Shown here piece after piece: positions 45,927 through 57,888 of a stretch of DNA of 64,000 nucleotides. Source of the stretch: Adiantum capillus-veneris (taxonomy: Eukaryota > Streptophyta > Polypodiopsida > Polypodiales > Pteridaceae); contig CM043960.1 of the NCBI GenBank assembly GCA_014529385.2, forward strand, positions 125,958,043 to 126,022,042, given 5' to 3'. Under the pieces are notes generated by a model, which was not told the origin of the DNA, did not search any database, and worked only from the letters and a program-made list of their open reading frames with translations. Numbering within the stretch: position 1 is the stretch's first letter; each line of letters opens with the position of its first letter. The position numbers were made by a program, and so were the translations under genes.

Positions 45927-48900
45927 CACTTCATGAGCTCCCAAGAGCTCCTCTTCGATGCCAATGAGGGGCTAACCCTTTTATATATACCATGAAAACT
46001 AAGGACTTCTCCATGCATATGGGGCTTATCACAATGACACATGACAAGCCCAGGTTAAAGCACCCCTTTGGGGTGCCCAAATTCCACCCAAATAACCCCA
46101 AAAAACCATTTAATGAAAAAATCCCTCCCCCACCCCACTTCTAGCACTTGCCATTTCTTGCACAAGGCTCTAGTTCCTGAGCTTCAAAGTACACCTAAGA
46201 CCCCACCTTATTGACCCTGAACTCCTAGCTCTCCACTGCATTTTGTCTTTGTCCGATCATCCAACCAAGCTGACCCGGATTTAAAAAGAAAACACTTGGC
46301 ATTGCACCATCGACTTTTGGGACAAATTTCCAAATATTGTAACCTGGCCTCCATGACTCCATTTGGCAAGCCGGCAGCTATGTTTAGCCCCATACCATGC
46401 ATACTACTATCCAAAACCTTGTTGGAAGCAAAAATCCCACCAGGTGGCACATTTTCCAATGCATTCAAGTGGGCACAAAACTGGCCCCCAACAATCTTTC
46501 AACTGACCATATCTTGCAAATCGTGGCTCTATTTGAGGAGCCGTCTTGACCGGCTTCTAGAGCACTTTGAACACTACATTTAAGAGCATTAACCCAACAC
46601 TCAAAACACCTGGATCTTCCAACCCCAATTGAACCTTTATAGAGTGCTTTTGGCCTAACAAACCACATTATGCATACATTCCAACTCCCTCTTGCCTGCC
46701 TTGGCCCTATCTACCTACTTTAGCCATTCAGTGCATACCTGTCTACATCTCTAGCCTTGCATATCATACCTTTCAACATCAACCTACTTTGCTTGTCTCA
46801 TCATTGCCCATGTCCCTACTGAACATTTATGTTCAAACAAAAGCATCTTTATTGTACTTGAAAACTGCAACACTCTGCTAACACCTAAGCAAAGGGAAAA
46901 AGCATAACCATATGTACAGTATATAGAAGGCTCATGTCCATCGCACTCCGTTCCCCTTAGGTGGGTTGCCCAACCCCCATGGTTATAATATAGTTCACAT
47001 TAGGTACCAAACTCTTGTGAAAGTACATCTTAAGTCGCACCCCATTCACCCTGTTTCTGAGCAGCTTACCATTTGACTGCACCAATTGATAGGTCCCATT
47101 TGGAAAAGCTTTTTGTACCATCATGTATGGACCCATCCATTTCTTCTTAAACTTCTTCTAGAAAGTAAAATCGAAGTAGCTCTCATATTTCATCACCAGG
47201 TCTCCTTCCTCTATCTTCTTGTCTGGCAAGCTTTGATCGAACTTGGCAATTCGTTTCTCCCGCTGCTTCACATAATAGTCTGTTGCTGCATCTTTGTCCA
47301 TCCGTAAAACCTCAAGACTGACAATCCCATCTTGCAAAACGTCTTGTTGTGTGGCATTGAGTTTCCACATTACTTTCAAAGCTCCAAGTTGTGTATCCAC
47401 TGGCAATACTGCTTCCTTACCATATACCAACTCAAAGCTCCAAGCCGTGTATGCACTGGCAATATCGATTCCTTACCATATACCAACTCAAATGGAAAAA
47501 AATTAGTACAAACTTTATATGATGTCTTGTACGCCCATAAACACTTATCGAGATTCACTTCCCACTATGCTTTCTACATGTAAACATAATTTATCAGCAT
47601 TTTTATGATTTGCCCATTAGCACTCTCCACTAGACCATTGCATTGAGGATGATAGGGCAAAGAGAATTGGTGTTGAATGCCCAACTTCTCGGTCGATGCC
47701 CGCATAAGCTTACTTCTAAATCACTACCCTCTATTTGAAATGAGCACCCATGGTACTCGAGAAAGACAAAAAATGTTATAAAAAACAAAACGAGTCACAA
47801 TATGAGCATTTACCTCCTTGACTGCCTTCACATCTACCCACCTAGTAAGGTAGTGAATATCTACCATAATATACTTTTTTCCATTTGCAGACTTTGGGAG
47901 TGGACCAATGGCATCGAAACCCCACTTTCAAAAGCATTTTGGGTAATGATAGCCCCTTGTGATTTTGCTACCAACCATCTCTCTCCCATAGTTTGACATT
48001 TATGGCATGTCTTGCACCAATAGTTCACATCTTGCACTAGGTTGAAGGACACCAAAAAGGATGCTCTCAAAATTCAAGACAAAACCTGGTCTTTACCTTG
48101 ATGCCCACTTTCTTCATGACACTGCTGCAATACCATACCAGTTTTTTCCTTGCAAAGCACCCTTCGCAACACTTCATCCCGTGAGATCCTCCCCTACCAA
48201 TGTGAACTTGTAGGTCTTATGTACTATCCTCCTATTATGAAGCTTTGATAGGCCTTCTGGCACTAGCTTGAACTTAAAAAGTCTTCAACCTCCTTGAAAA
48301 TTTTCCAACTTGCATAAGTGACTGGGGCCACATACAAGCGTACTTGTACTTTAATACTTGCAAGTTGATCTAACTCTTGATTAATCTCTCTTTTGATATG
48401 CTTAAATTGAATTGCTTCAAAAACTTCAATATCTTTTTAATGGCATACAAACAATGTTTCAATGAATCTTGTTTTACATGCCATTGGCATAGCATTTGCT
48501 TGATGACCAACAAAGCATACCCTTTTACCGCCAATCTTGAAAAACCAAACTCCATGCACTGCTTCAAATCCAAATGTAAACTAAGATACTCTGCTTCATT
48601 GCTGGTGTGGACATCCTCCAAGTTGTAAAACTTTGAAAAAACCTCTTTGTCATGTGGGTCCTGTATCATCACACCTCCACATGCTTTTTGTATCACCCTC
48701 TTGTAAGCACCATCAAACCACATAGTAAAGGACCCTTCCATGTTCGGTTCTTCTTTAGCTTTGTCTCATACCACCCTTGGATAAACCGATAACTCGACCT
48801 CCCTATTGACCAAGATATTTGCTAAATGAGACCAACTCATATGGTCAACCTTGAATTCAAACTCAAACTCCTGTAGCTCTATCACCCACTTCATAATCCT

Positions 48901-51080
48901 CTTCTGTGGCTTCAAGTGCATCATCACTTCAAGCAATAGATTGTTAGCCATTAATACATAGAACTTATGAACAATAAGCTACACTTTGAATTTCCTGCAA
49001 GCAAAGACTAAAGACATCACCCATTGCTCAGCTTCAGTATTGGTCGCTTCTCTTGGATATATTACCCTGGTCTTAGAATAAATAAGTTTGTACCTTCAGA
49101 GACAACCGTTGAAGCAACAATGACTCTATCAATATGGGTCAAATGTCTTTGCATTGTTTGCTCAATATAACCTCTGCAACAACACCGCTCCAATTGCCAC
49201 AGTGCCTACCATCATAGCAATATAGAAATCATCGTCTTGTTTGGGTGGACACACCATAGGTAATTGACACAAAATTCCCTTCACCTTGTCAAAACACCTC
49301 TTGAGCTGCCTCGTCCCATTGAAACCCGTGCAGCTGCTAAGCCCTCTTTTGAAGAGGATACACATACTGGGGCAACATCCTTGATAGATGCTTCAATTTA
49401 GGCACAAACAATGCCAAACCTTGAGCACTAGAAGGAAGCTCTATAAGAACTAGAGCCTTGACCTTTTCTAGATCTGCTTCGATTTTGTTCTGCAACAACA
49501 CATGGCCCAATAATGATGCTCAAGGTTGTGCTAGCTTGCATTTCTTCAAGCTCATTTGACGTTCCTCTTCTTCCAACGTTTGAAAACACAATTGAGACTT
49601 CGACAAGTGCTCTGTCGTAGATCTATAGCAGCCAATATCATCCATGAATACCCTGATAAATGTACCCAAATAGGGACCAAACACCCTATTCATACAATCC
49701 TAAAAAGTGGCATAAGAATTTACCATCCTGAATGGCATCCTGCGATAAGTAAAACATCCCAGAGAGATGAATGTAGTCTTCAATTGGTCTTCAAACGCGA
49801 TCCCTATCTGAAAATACCCTAAAAATCCATCCATAATTGAGTACCTTTCATGGCTAGCTACCTGATTCAAGATCTCATCCTGGAATAGTATTGGGTAGTT
49901 GTTCCGCTTTGTGGACGTATTCAATGGTTGTGGTCGACACATACTCTCCATTTCCCGTTCTTTTTTGGAGTGATGACCCACTCCAAAGAAGAAACCCACT
50001 CTGAATCCTTCACGGGGTAGATGATACCTGCATCCTATAATATGTTTATGACCACTAGAGAAACCCACTCTGACACCTTCACGGGGTAGATGATAGCTGC
50101 ATCCTATAATTTGTTTATCTGCTATCAAAGAGATTCTTTTTATATATCCCCTAGTCTTCTTAGCTTTTCTCTTTAGGCTTGTTTCCTTCCTTGAGAGCAA
50201 TCTTGTGCTCCACCCCTCTTGTACCTCGTAAATCTTTGTACTCCATTGCAAAAAGATTCAGATAGGATGCTCATAGCTGCACATAATTCTCTTTCTCTTG
50301 CTTAGACAAATCCTCTCTTAGCATACTTATCACCTCCTCAATTCCTATACCATGAACCTATGGTTGCACCTCCTCTTTCTCATGAGAACTTTCTACCATG
50401 ACACCAAATAGGTCAGCATCAATCTTCATCATATCATCTTCACTCTCTTTCTCCTCTATATCTATGTAACCTTCATTATAGGTCATCTTAGTCTTGTACT
50501 CGTAGCTGGTTGTGATAGCTTCTTCATCTCTTTTTCCATAGAATGATCATGGATTTCCTTGATCTTCAAATACAACACTATTTGCCTTCCTTTCGCTCTA
50601 TTAGGCAAGGTAGACATCTTCTCTTTCCCAATCTTCCTTGGATCCAATTGCCAAAATCCATGGAATCCCCAAAATGATAGTGTATGCATTGTCACGTGCC
50701 TTCACCACAAAAAATTCAATCAAACATTTTATACCCATCACCTTCACCTTCACCTCTTGAGCCATACCTAGACACCAAGCTTTAGAATGGTTGGACATCC
50801 TCATTTGCACATTTGTCTTGGTTATTTCTTTAACACATGTTTCCTTCATGGTTGCCTCCTTCATAACGCATACATGTGCTCCACCATCTATGTATGCATG
50901 TACCTACAACCGCTTCTTAATAATTGTATCAACAAGGGAAAGAACATCAATCAGATTGTCCACCCTTAGGGCCATATTCTGTACTGCCTGCACATTGCCT
51001 TTAGCTCATGGTAGCCTTGTGCTAACACTCGTAGAAGGCTTGATTATACTTAGGATCAAAATTAATGATGCTAAAACTGT
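45927..51080 (-). mobile_element. Element F: minus-strand Ty3/Gypsy pol fossil
   Basis: Read right to left: protease-like region (50970-50600; YTIILGIPWILAIG), reverse transcriptase (50251-49700; FQDEILNQVASHERYSIMDG, then FTYRRMPFRMVN), RNase H (about 49365-48370), integrase zinc-binding region (48070-47861; CHKCQ), core end (47558-47376; LWAYKTSYKV, FELVYGKE) and C-terminus (47430-47158). The motif style (NYP...F.DEILN, SGYFQI) belongs to the Athila/Tat side of Ty3/Gypsy, distinct from element E's own pol. No LTR was found. The left part (45927-47157) is non-coding sequence also present at 62153-63390. Broken in more than ten places, an old copy. Confidence 0.82.
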
Positions 51081-51359
51081 TTATGGGCCGAGTAGGAACC
51101 CAATTGGTAGGGGCTTCATTAGAAATATCAGTCATAGAAACTATATCAAACAAATGGTTAGCTATTTCATAAACATGATCAATCTTTGTTTCTAGGGTAG
51201 CTAATTGGCTTTCAATAGAACGAATGTGATGTTGTAGTTTATCACATTTAACAGATACCTCTTGTATAGCTTGGAGAATAGCTTGTCATTCTTACTACAA
51301 ATCTGAATATACTCATAAGCTTCGGTTAGAGGCTGATCTCTAGCGGTAGAGGCTTCAGG

Positions 51360-52213
51360 CATATCTTCATCAAGTTGCACTGCTGATGGATTCTAAGGAT
51401 ATCTTTCCTGATATCTACTTGTCTCTTTATTGGGAAAGAAACGAGTAGAAGCAGCTTCTCTTCTTTGATGAGGTGCAACAGATTCTCTTTTTTGATTCAT
51501 CATCCTGCGCCAATCTTCCCTTAGGGCAATAGCAGGGGCATCTTTAACCATATCTCTGAACAGGGGTAAAGGTTGATATCGCTGCTGGTGCTCTTTGCGG
51601 GATAGTCACGCTTGAGCGGAGGATATTTATTTCTCCATTCTTCCAATTCTTCAGATGAACTAGAACTCGGGACTCTGGACTAGAGGTTTGCTGCTTCTTT
51701 TGCCTAGGAAAAGAAAAGGGTTTCCTTACCATATTCTGTAGTCGAGGCTTGCTATCGTCAGAGAAAACAGGTTCCTCTGGAATTTCTGAAGTAGAAGAAT
51801 TTTCAGAAGAATCTAAAGTAGATTCTTCATCAGCATCAAAATCAATGTACTCAGCAATAGGGAAGTCCTTCTGTAAGGTATTGCAATAGATTACCTCGTA
51901 TTCGTATCGATCCTTCAAAACAACATTCCCAATTTTCTTTTTCCTTTTTGGACATTCAGGAGCAATATGTCCTGGCTTGTTGCAAATGTAGCACTTCACT
52001 TGCCTCCGTTCTTCTTTGCTCCATTTCCTTTTCTTGTGAACAACCTTGAATTTCTTGCCAAATTTTTTTCTCCGAGCTTTGACTTTATAGTTACATTCTT
52101 TGACTGTTCTGCATCCAAATGCTTTAGCTTTTTTTTCTTTCTCACAGAAACTAGTATTGAATCCTTTTACCTGCTTTATTTCTTTCCTAACTCTTATTCT
52201 AGCACATTCTAAG
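51360..52213 (-). pseudogene. Caulimovirid coat-protein C-terminal region, third copy (fossil)
   Basis: Minus-strand piece with CYICNKPGHIAPECPKRK (about 51935-51990) and the acidic Ser/Glu-rich tail (EESTLDSSENSSTSEIPE). Its right edge at 52213 meets the plus-strand copy directly. Confidence 0.85.
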
Positions 52214-54530
52214 TGGGCCTGAAGGACGAGAAAATTTCGACAATGTGGTTTTTCTATTTTTTGCATCTCTTGTTATGTAATTTTTAGGATCAACTAATAA
52301 GATACAGGAGTGCAATAAGGAAGCTTTTTTCAGAAGCAGACTCTGTGATTTGACCCAGGTCAAGAAATATCAACAACATATGACACAGCTTATGTATCAT
52401 TTTCCTGGTGGTTATTTCAAAATGGAATACAAACAATATAACCTGAATTCTTTCCCCGAGCCTTTCTCTAATTCGATTAAAAAAAGGATTAAAACCGCAG
52501 GTTTGCAAATAGATGAAAATATTTCTCTAGCACAAATAAATTCCTTCATTGATGAAGTCACTGACTTAGAATGTGCTAGAATAAGAGTTAGGAAACAAAT
52601 AAAGCAGGTAAAAGGATTGAATACCAGTTTCTGTGAGAAAGAAACAAAAGCTAAAGCATTTGGACGTAGAACAGCCAAAGAATGCAATTGTAAAGTCAAA
52701 GCTCGCAGAAACAAATTTGGCAAGAAATTCAAGGTTGTTCGCAAGAAAAGGAAATTGAGCAAAGAAGAACGGAGGCAAGTGAATTGCTACATCTACAACA
52801 AGCCAAGAAATATCGCTCTTGAATGTCCAAAAAGGAAAAAGAAATTTGGGAATGCTGTTTTGAAGGATCAATACGAATGTGAGCTAATCTATTGCAATAC
52901 CTTACAGAAGAAGGACTTCCCTATTGCTGAGTACATTGATTTTGATGTTGATGAAGAATCTACTTCAGATTCTTCTGAAAATTATTCTACTTCAGAAATT
53001 CCAGAGGAACCTGTTTTCTCTGACGATAGGGAGCCTTGACTACAGAATATGGTAAGGAAACCCTTTTCTTTTCCTAGGAAAAAGAAGCAGCAAACCTCTA
53101 GTTCAGAGTCGAGTTCTAGTTCATCTGAAGAATTGAAAGAATGGAGAAATAAATATCCTCCGCTCAAGCTTGATCTGTCCCGCAAAGAGCAGCAGCAATA
53201 TCAACCTTTACTCCTGTTCAGAGATATGGTTGAAGATGCCCCTGCTATTGCTCTAAGGGAAGATTGGCGCAGGATGATGAATCAAAAAAGAGAATCTGCT
53301 GCACCTCATCAAAGAAGAGAAGCTACTTCTACTCATTTTGTTCCCAATAAAGAGACAAGTAGATATCAGGAAAGATATCCTCAGAATCCATCAAGAAACG
53401 AGTAGAAGCATCTTCTCTTCTTTGATGAGGTGCAACAGATTCTCTCTTTTGATTCATCATCCTGCGCCAATCTTCCCTTAGGGCAATAGCAGAGGCATCT
53501 TTAACCATATCTTTGAACAGGGGTAAAGGTTGATATCACTGCTGCTCTTTGCGGGACAGATCAAGCTTGAGCGGAGGATATTTATTTCTCCATTCTTCCA
53601 ATTCTTTAGATGAACTAGAACTCGACTCTGGACTAGAGGTTTGCTGCTTCTTTTGCCTAGGCAAAGAAAAGGGTTTCCTTACCATATTCTGTAGTCGAGG
53701 CTCACTATTGTCAGAGAAAATAGTTTCCTCTGGAATTTTTGAATTAGAATAATTTTTAGAAGAATCTGAAGTAGGTTCTTCATGAGCATCAAAATCAATG
53801 TACTCAGCAATAGGGAAGTCCTTCTTCTTTAAGGTATTGCAATAGATTACCTCGTATTCGTATCGATCCTTCAAAACAACATTCCCAAATTTCTTTTTCC
53901 TTTTTGGACATTCAGGAGCGATATGTCTTGGCTTGTTGCACATGTAGCACTTCACTTGCCTCCGTTCTTCTTTGCTGAATTTCCTTTTCGTGCGAACAAC
54001 CTTGAATTTCTTGCCAAATTTGTTTCTACGAGCTTTGACTTTACAGTTGCATTCTTTGGCTGTTCTGTATCCAAATTCTTTAGCTTCTATTTCTTTCTCA
54101 CAGAAACTGGTATTGAATCCTTTTACTTGCTTTATTTCTTTCCTAACTCTTATTCTAGCACATTCTAAGTCAGGGACTTCATCAATGAAGGAATTTATTT
54201 GTGCTAGAGAAAGATTTTCATCTACATGCAAACCTACGGTTTTAATCCTTTCTTTAATCAAATTAGAGAAAGGCTTGGAGAAAGAATTCCAGTAATACTG
54301 TTTGTATTCTGTTTTGAAATAACCACCAGGGAAATGATACATAAGCTGTGTCATATGGTGCTGATATTTCTTGACCTGGGTTGACCTGGGTCAAATCATA
54401 GAGTCTGCTTCTAAAAAAAGCTTCCTTATTGCGCTCTTGTATCTTATTAGTTGATCCTAAAAACTTCATAACAAGAGCTGCAAAAAATAGAGAAATCACA
54501 TTGTCAAAATTTTCTCGTCCTTCAGGCCCA
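52214..54530. repeat. Long inverted repeat of caulimovirid coat-protein sequence
   Basis: Left arm 52214-53335 (plus-sense coat protein), right arm 53401-54530 (minus-sense), with a 65-base spacer. Outer ends read TGGGCCTGAA and TTCAGGCCCA; inner ends meet around GAAGAGAAG...CTTCTACTC. The arms look roughly 93-96 percent alike by eye. A transcript through it would fold into a hairpin over 1 kb long. Confidence 0.9.
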
Positions 54531-55294
54531 CCTTGCATAATGTAGGCTTTACTGTCCGGACTGAGATCATCCCACCAGGCTCTTAACATTCCTTGAAAAC
54601 CTGCTATAATCATGGACACAGATTGCCTTTGTGTTAGATCCTTATAATTGATTCCATAGTGGGCTGAGTTATAGGTGAACTCAAACACCTTCCAAATCTG
54701 TTCCTGGGAAAGACCGTTGATATCAGGTATGGTCATATCTCCAATCTTTGTCACCCCTTTTAAATTTGAGGATGTGGATGAAGGTGATTCAACCTTGACT
54801 CCTTCAGTTTCCATTTTGACTCCTTTAGTTTCCCTTTTGATAGGATTTATTATCCTATCTTCTTCATCAGAAGAGAAGAGATATTCTGAGCTAATTATCG
54901 ACTCATCATTAGAGGAGGCTTCCAGAATAGAAAATATTTGGGGCAACAACACATCTAGCTCATCCATATCTTCCTCCCCATATTGTACACATGCGTGATC
55001 GTGCAAAACTGTCCAGTCACTATCCTCTGGTAGGATAGTTCTGACAACTTCTCCCTGTTGTTGCCTCTGCTCCCAAGTCTGGACTTGAGCATTAACCCCC
55101 CATCTAATATTGGGATTAAACCCAACATTATGGTTAAACCCATCTTCTAAATCTTCTGGGAAAAATGGTGACATGTTTGCAAGCAGCTGGGTTAATGATT
55201 CAATAGTGGGTTCATGTAGAACACCTAAAAACATCCTTGGGAAATTCTTGTCAGTGGATTGATTATCATATTGAATTAATTGTACAGACTGCAC
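53536..55294 (-). pseudogene. Caulimovirid coat protein (fossil)
   Basis: Segment 55294-54263 has an acidic N-terminal region (DELDVLLPQIF, SSDEEDRI) and the capsid core (AWWDDLSPDSKAYIMQGGPE). Segment 54354-53536 has the C-terminal part: HFPGGYFKTEYK, a Lys/Arg-rich nuclear-targeting-like stretch (KVKARRNKFGKKFKVVRTKR), the CCHC zinc finger and an acidic Ser-rich tail. This order is that of caulimovirid coat proteins. Confidence 0.85.
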
Positions 55295-55545
55295 AGGCTT
55301 TACTTCCTTTTGCTTCCTTCTTATCTTTCATGTCTTGATATATTACCCCCCCCTAGGAAAAGAAGGCGAAGGTTGAGTAAGGAGAGAAAGTTTGGTTAGT
55401 ACCTTATATTGCAAAGCAGCAAGTTCCTTTAGAGCATTAGTGTGTCAGTTGGAAGAAGACTCTAAAGGTTGTAGCCTGGCGTTTGGAGAAGGCACAATAT
55501 ATGGGATGCTATGAGACAAATCTTTATCATTGATATCTTTGGGAT

Positions 55546-56597
55546 TCAAAACTTCAATTCCATTAGCAACATAGGCAGACGCCATAATGCGATTGCATAA
55601 ATTGCACCGAAATAAACCTTCTGAATCTTTTTAGCTTTCGGGGTGAAGACAAGCCAGAGACAGAGGTGGCCGTGTCGCTGCATAAGACTCGGCAGAGCTT
55701 GAAGAAGAGGCGTAGTACTGGGGTTTAGCCAGTACATCATCCAGCTCCTTCCTAGACTTTGATCGGCCAAGTATCTTGTATTGGTTTGTAGATGCAAGCC
55801 TTTGCACTTGTAGAGGAGAAGGGGTAGTTACTTCATTTAACAAGGTCTTAGAAATATCTAACTGCCATTCATCAAGGAATTTAACTTCTTGCTAGGCAAC
55901 CATTTCAAGTAAGGTACCCTGAGTGGTTTCGTCAACTTTCATGACTATATTTTGGCCCTTAATCAAAGAAGCATCTTCTTTGAGGTACCCAGAATCATAC
56001 ACAGAAGGTAGACATGTGTTTACAGTTTGAATAATCATGTGATATGCAATTTGGAGATGATCTGAACTATGCTTAAGATCTAAACCATGGGTTTTGATCA
56101 ATAGGGACACAATCTCATCAAAGTATTTTGTCTGCTAGACTACAAGGGAAATTACGAAAACATTCTATATATATGGGTCCGTTTGAAAGGCTTCCTTGTA
56201 GGACACTTATAGTCTGGTATGCCAGATTCTTATGTCTAGTGTCCAACAATGCTCCAATGCATGAGACATTCAAGCCTTTGCGGAACAAAGGGATTATGCC
56301 TATAGCTATATACCCTATATGCATAAACAGATGACCTTTCTTTAAGGCCTTTTGCCTGAATTTAGAAAGCTCTTCAAAGAGATGAATAATATGATTATCC
56401 GTCTCACTATCTCTTACAGTAAGCTTTCCATGTGTTTCATGATACATGGTACTAGCAGAGAGGGCAAAAGCCTTATGATGTCTATAGATTTGAGCAGAAG
56501 ATACCTTTGGCAAGCTCCACTTTCTAGAGGGATTAGATTCTTCGAATTCGATATGATCAGAAAGAAACTTATTAAAGGAAGTGATGATCATAGCCAT
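55546..56597 (-). pseudogene. Caulimovirid movement protein (fossil)
   Basis: Segment 56597-56118 carries the 30K-superfamily movement-protein core (GHLFMHIGYIAIGIIPLFRK, then GALLDTRHKN and LSNGPIYIECFRNFPCSLAD), the set of motifs shared by caulimovirid movement proteins that form tubules through plasmodesmata. Segments 56110-55892 and 55843-55546 continue with YHMIIQTVN and a C-terminal part. Broken in a few places. Confidence 0.85.
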
Positions 56598-56600
56598 AAT

Positions 56601-56808
56601 GATAGAGGTTAGGGCTTTACGTAGTTAATGGTCGTTGAGCTTGATTAGAGTACTAAGGTGCAAAGCACCTGGTAGTGAGCTTGATTGGAAGATATAAGGA
56701 GTTGACAGCGTTTGTGTCTGAGTAGCACCAAGCCTAGCAACGACGACTTAAACATCTAAGGGCTTCCAATTTCACTAATATGAGGGTACTCGTTAATTAG
56801 CCTCAACA
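56601..56808. other. Unannotated junction between caulimovirid and transposase-like remnant
   Basis: About 200 bases with a repeated word GAGCTTGATT (near 56637 and 56677) and nothing else recognised. Confidence 0.4.
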
Positions 56809-57381
56809 GTTACCAGTGGCTATCATAAAGCACAAGCGTTCTGAAGTGCAAAAAGCAATCAAGCGTGGGTGGAATAGACCAGATTGGCTGGCCAAAGAAG
56901 ATTGGAAGAATGCGAAGAAAGCAGCGTGCGAGAATCCCGACAAGTGGAAGCAACAAAAGGAGGCAGCCAGAGCGCGAGTAGAGGCAGGGAGCTCGCACCA
57001 CTTGGGGAGCGGCGGGTGGGCATCATTTGAGGCCGATTTTGTAAGTGTTTTCGCATTGCTCTCTATGTTTGATAGTTTAGGGTTTATGGGTTTTAAAATT
57101 TTAACATAATGGATTCTTTGTATGTTTTGATAGTGGCTGATGACAGGACGTGATCCCACACCGTACGAGCGCGAGTACGCAGGCAGGAAGGGATTAAACG
57201 CCCTGATGGACATTTTGAGTTCTCACGACGGCATGGTTAGTATTAGGGTTTACTCTTTTCTATTTGTTGTATTGTTTTATAAACGTCGCTATATGTTTAT
57301 ACTTACAAAAAGCTGTCTTATTGTTTTTTTTTGCAGAATCCGACAGATACGCCGCTTGGACGCGATGAGACGTCTGATTAG
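56809..57381 (+). pseudogene. C-terminal exons of a plant transposase-like gene (Ptta/En/Spm-like)
   Basis: Three exons with good GT-AG borders: 56809-57040, 57134-57235 and 57337-57381 (TAG at 57379-57381). The product has a Lys/Trp-rich helix (RPDWLAKEDWKNAKKAACEN), a HHLGSGG turn and then MTGRDPTPYEREYAGRKG. This resembles the K-x-H-x-G-S/G-x-x-G...GR-x-P pattern of the plant transposase family found in En/Spm (CACTA) elements, in the C-terminal quarter of those proteins. The N-terminal part is not present upstream, where caulimovirid sequence begins, so this is a fragment. No CACTA termini were found. Family assignment from memory, so moderate confidence. Confidence 0.5.
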
Positions 57382-57888
57382 ACGACGTAAGTTTAGCCGT
57401 AGCTAGATATCATTAGTTTCTTTTTGTCATAGCTTATGTATCATGAGACGACTTTTATACGTCTTTTTGAAAACCATGTATATTTTTTCAATAATGACAA
57501 TGGTTTGTAGCTATTACATTTGCAAAGTTTAACAATCAAGTGATTTTGCCTATGTGTACAATTGTCATTGATTTACTTTCATCAATTCATGCTTGTCAAT
57601 TTTGTATCTTTATTTTGCAAACAATACGTACTATGGATGATGGAGTTAATGGTTATATTGTCTTGTGGGTGACTATTTTGGGTCTATATCTACCTTTGCA
57701 CTTTTTTTCAAAGGTGAATCAATTAATGAAACATTCAATATGGTTGATGGGTGGCAAGTTGAATGCCCTGCCACCAAAATTTTTTCCTCTCAGACGTCGC
57801 TATGAACGTCACTATATAAGGCTCTACAACGTCGCTATAGATGGCCTGCAAACGTCGCTATAGACGCCTATATAGAGATGATTATAAC
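57382..57888. repeat. Transposon-like 3' region with ACGTCGCTATA repeats
   Basis: A/T-rich DNA ending in a cluster of ACGTCGCTATA-type repeats at 57794, 57806, 57829 and 57852 (spacings 12, 23 and 23), with a fifth in the preceding intron at 57283. Short spaced repeats near an end are typical of subterminal transposase-binding sites in CACTA-type elements. A segment near 57651-57716 resembles 23630-23695 in an RRP46 intron. Confidence 0.6.

Larger units (their letters stand above)
51081..56600 (-). mobile_element. Endogenous caulimovirid (pararetrovirus) fossil, rearranged
   Basis: Right to left: movement protein (56597-55546), coat protein (55294-53536), then an inverted coat-protein piece on the plus strand (52214-53400), then a further minus-strand coat-protein piece (52213-51360). 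Coat protein is identified by the basic stretch and the CYMCNKP...HIAPECPKRK zinc finger characteristic of Caulimoviridae. Reverse transcriptase of this virus is not in the window. No LTRs, as expected for a pararetrovirus. Broken in several places besides the rearrangement. The boundary with element F near 51080 is uncertain. Confidence 0.85.

Noticed and set aside
45927-46670. Continuation of element E's LTR beyond 45926
   Set aside because: The 5' LTR remnant ends at the same CCCACA directly before the primer-site region, fixing the LTR end.
51360-54530. CRISPR-like or bacterial repeat array
   Set aside because: The repeats are kilobase-scale inverted copies of a caulimovirid coat protein in plant DNA.
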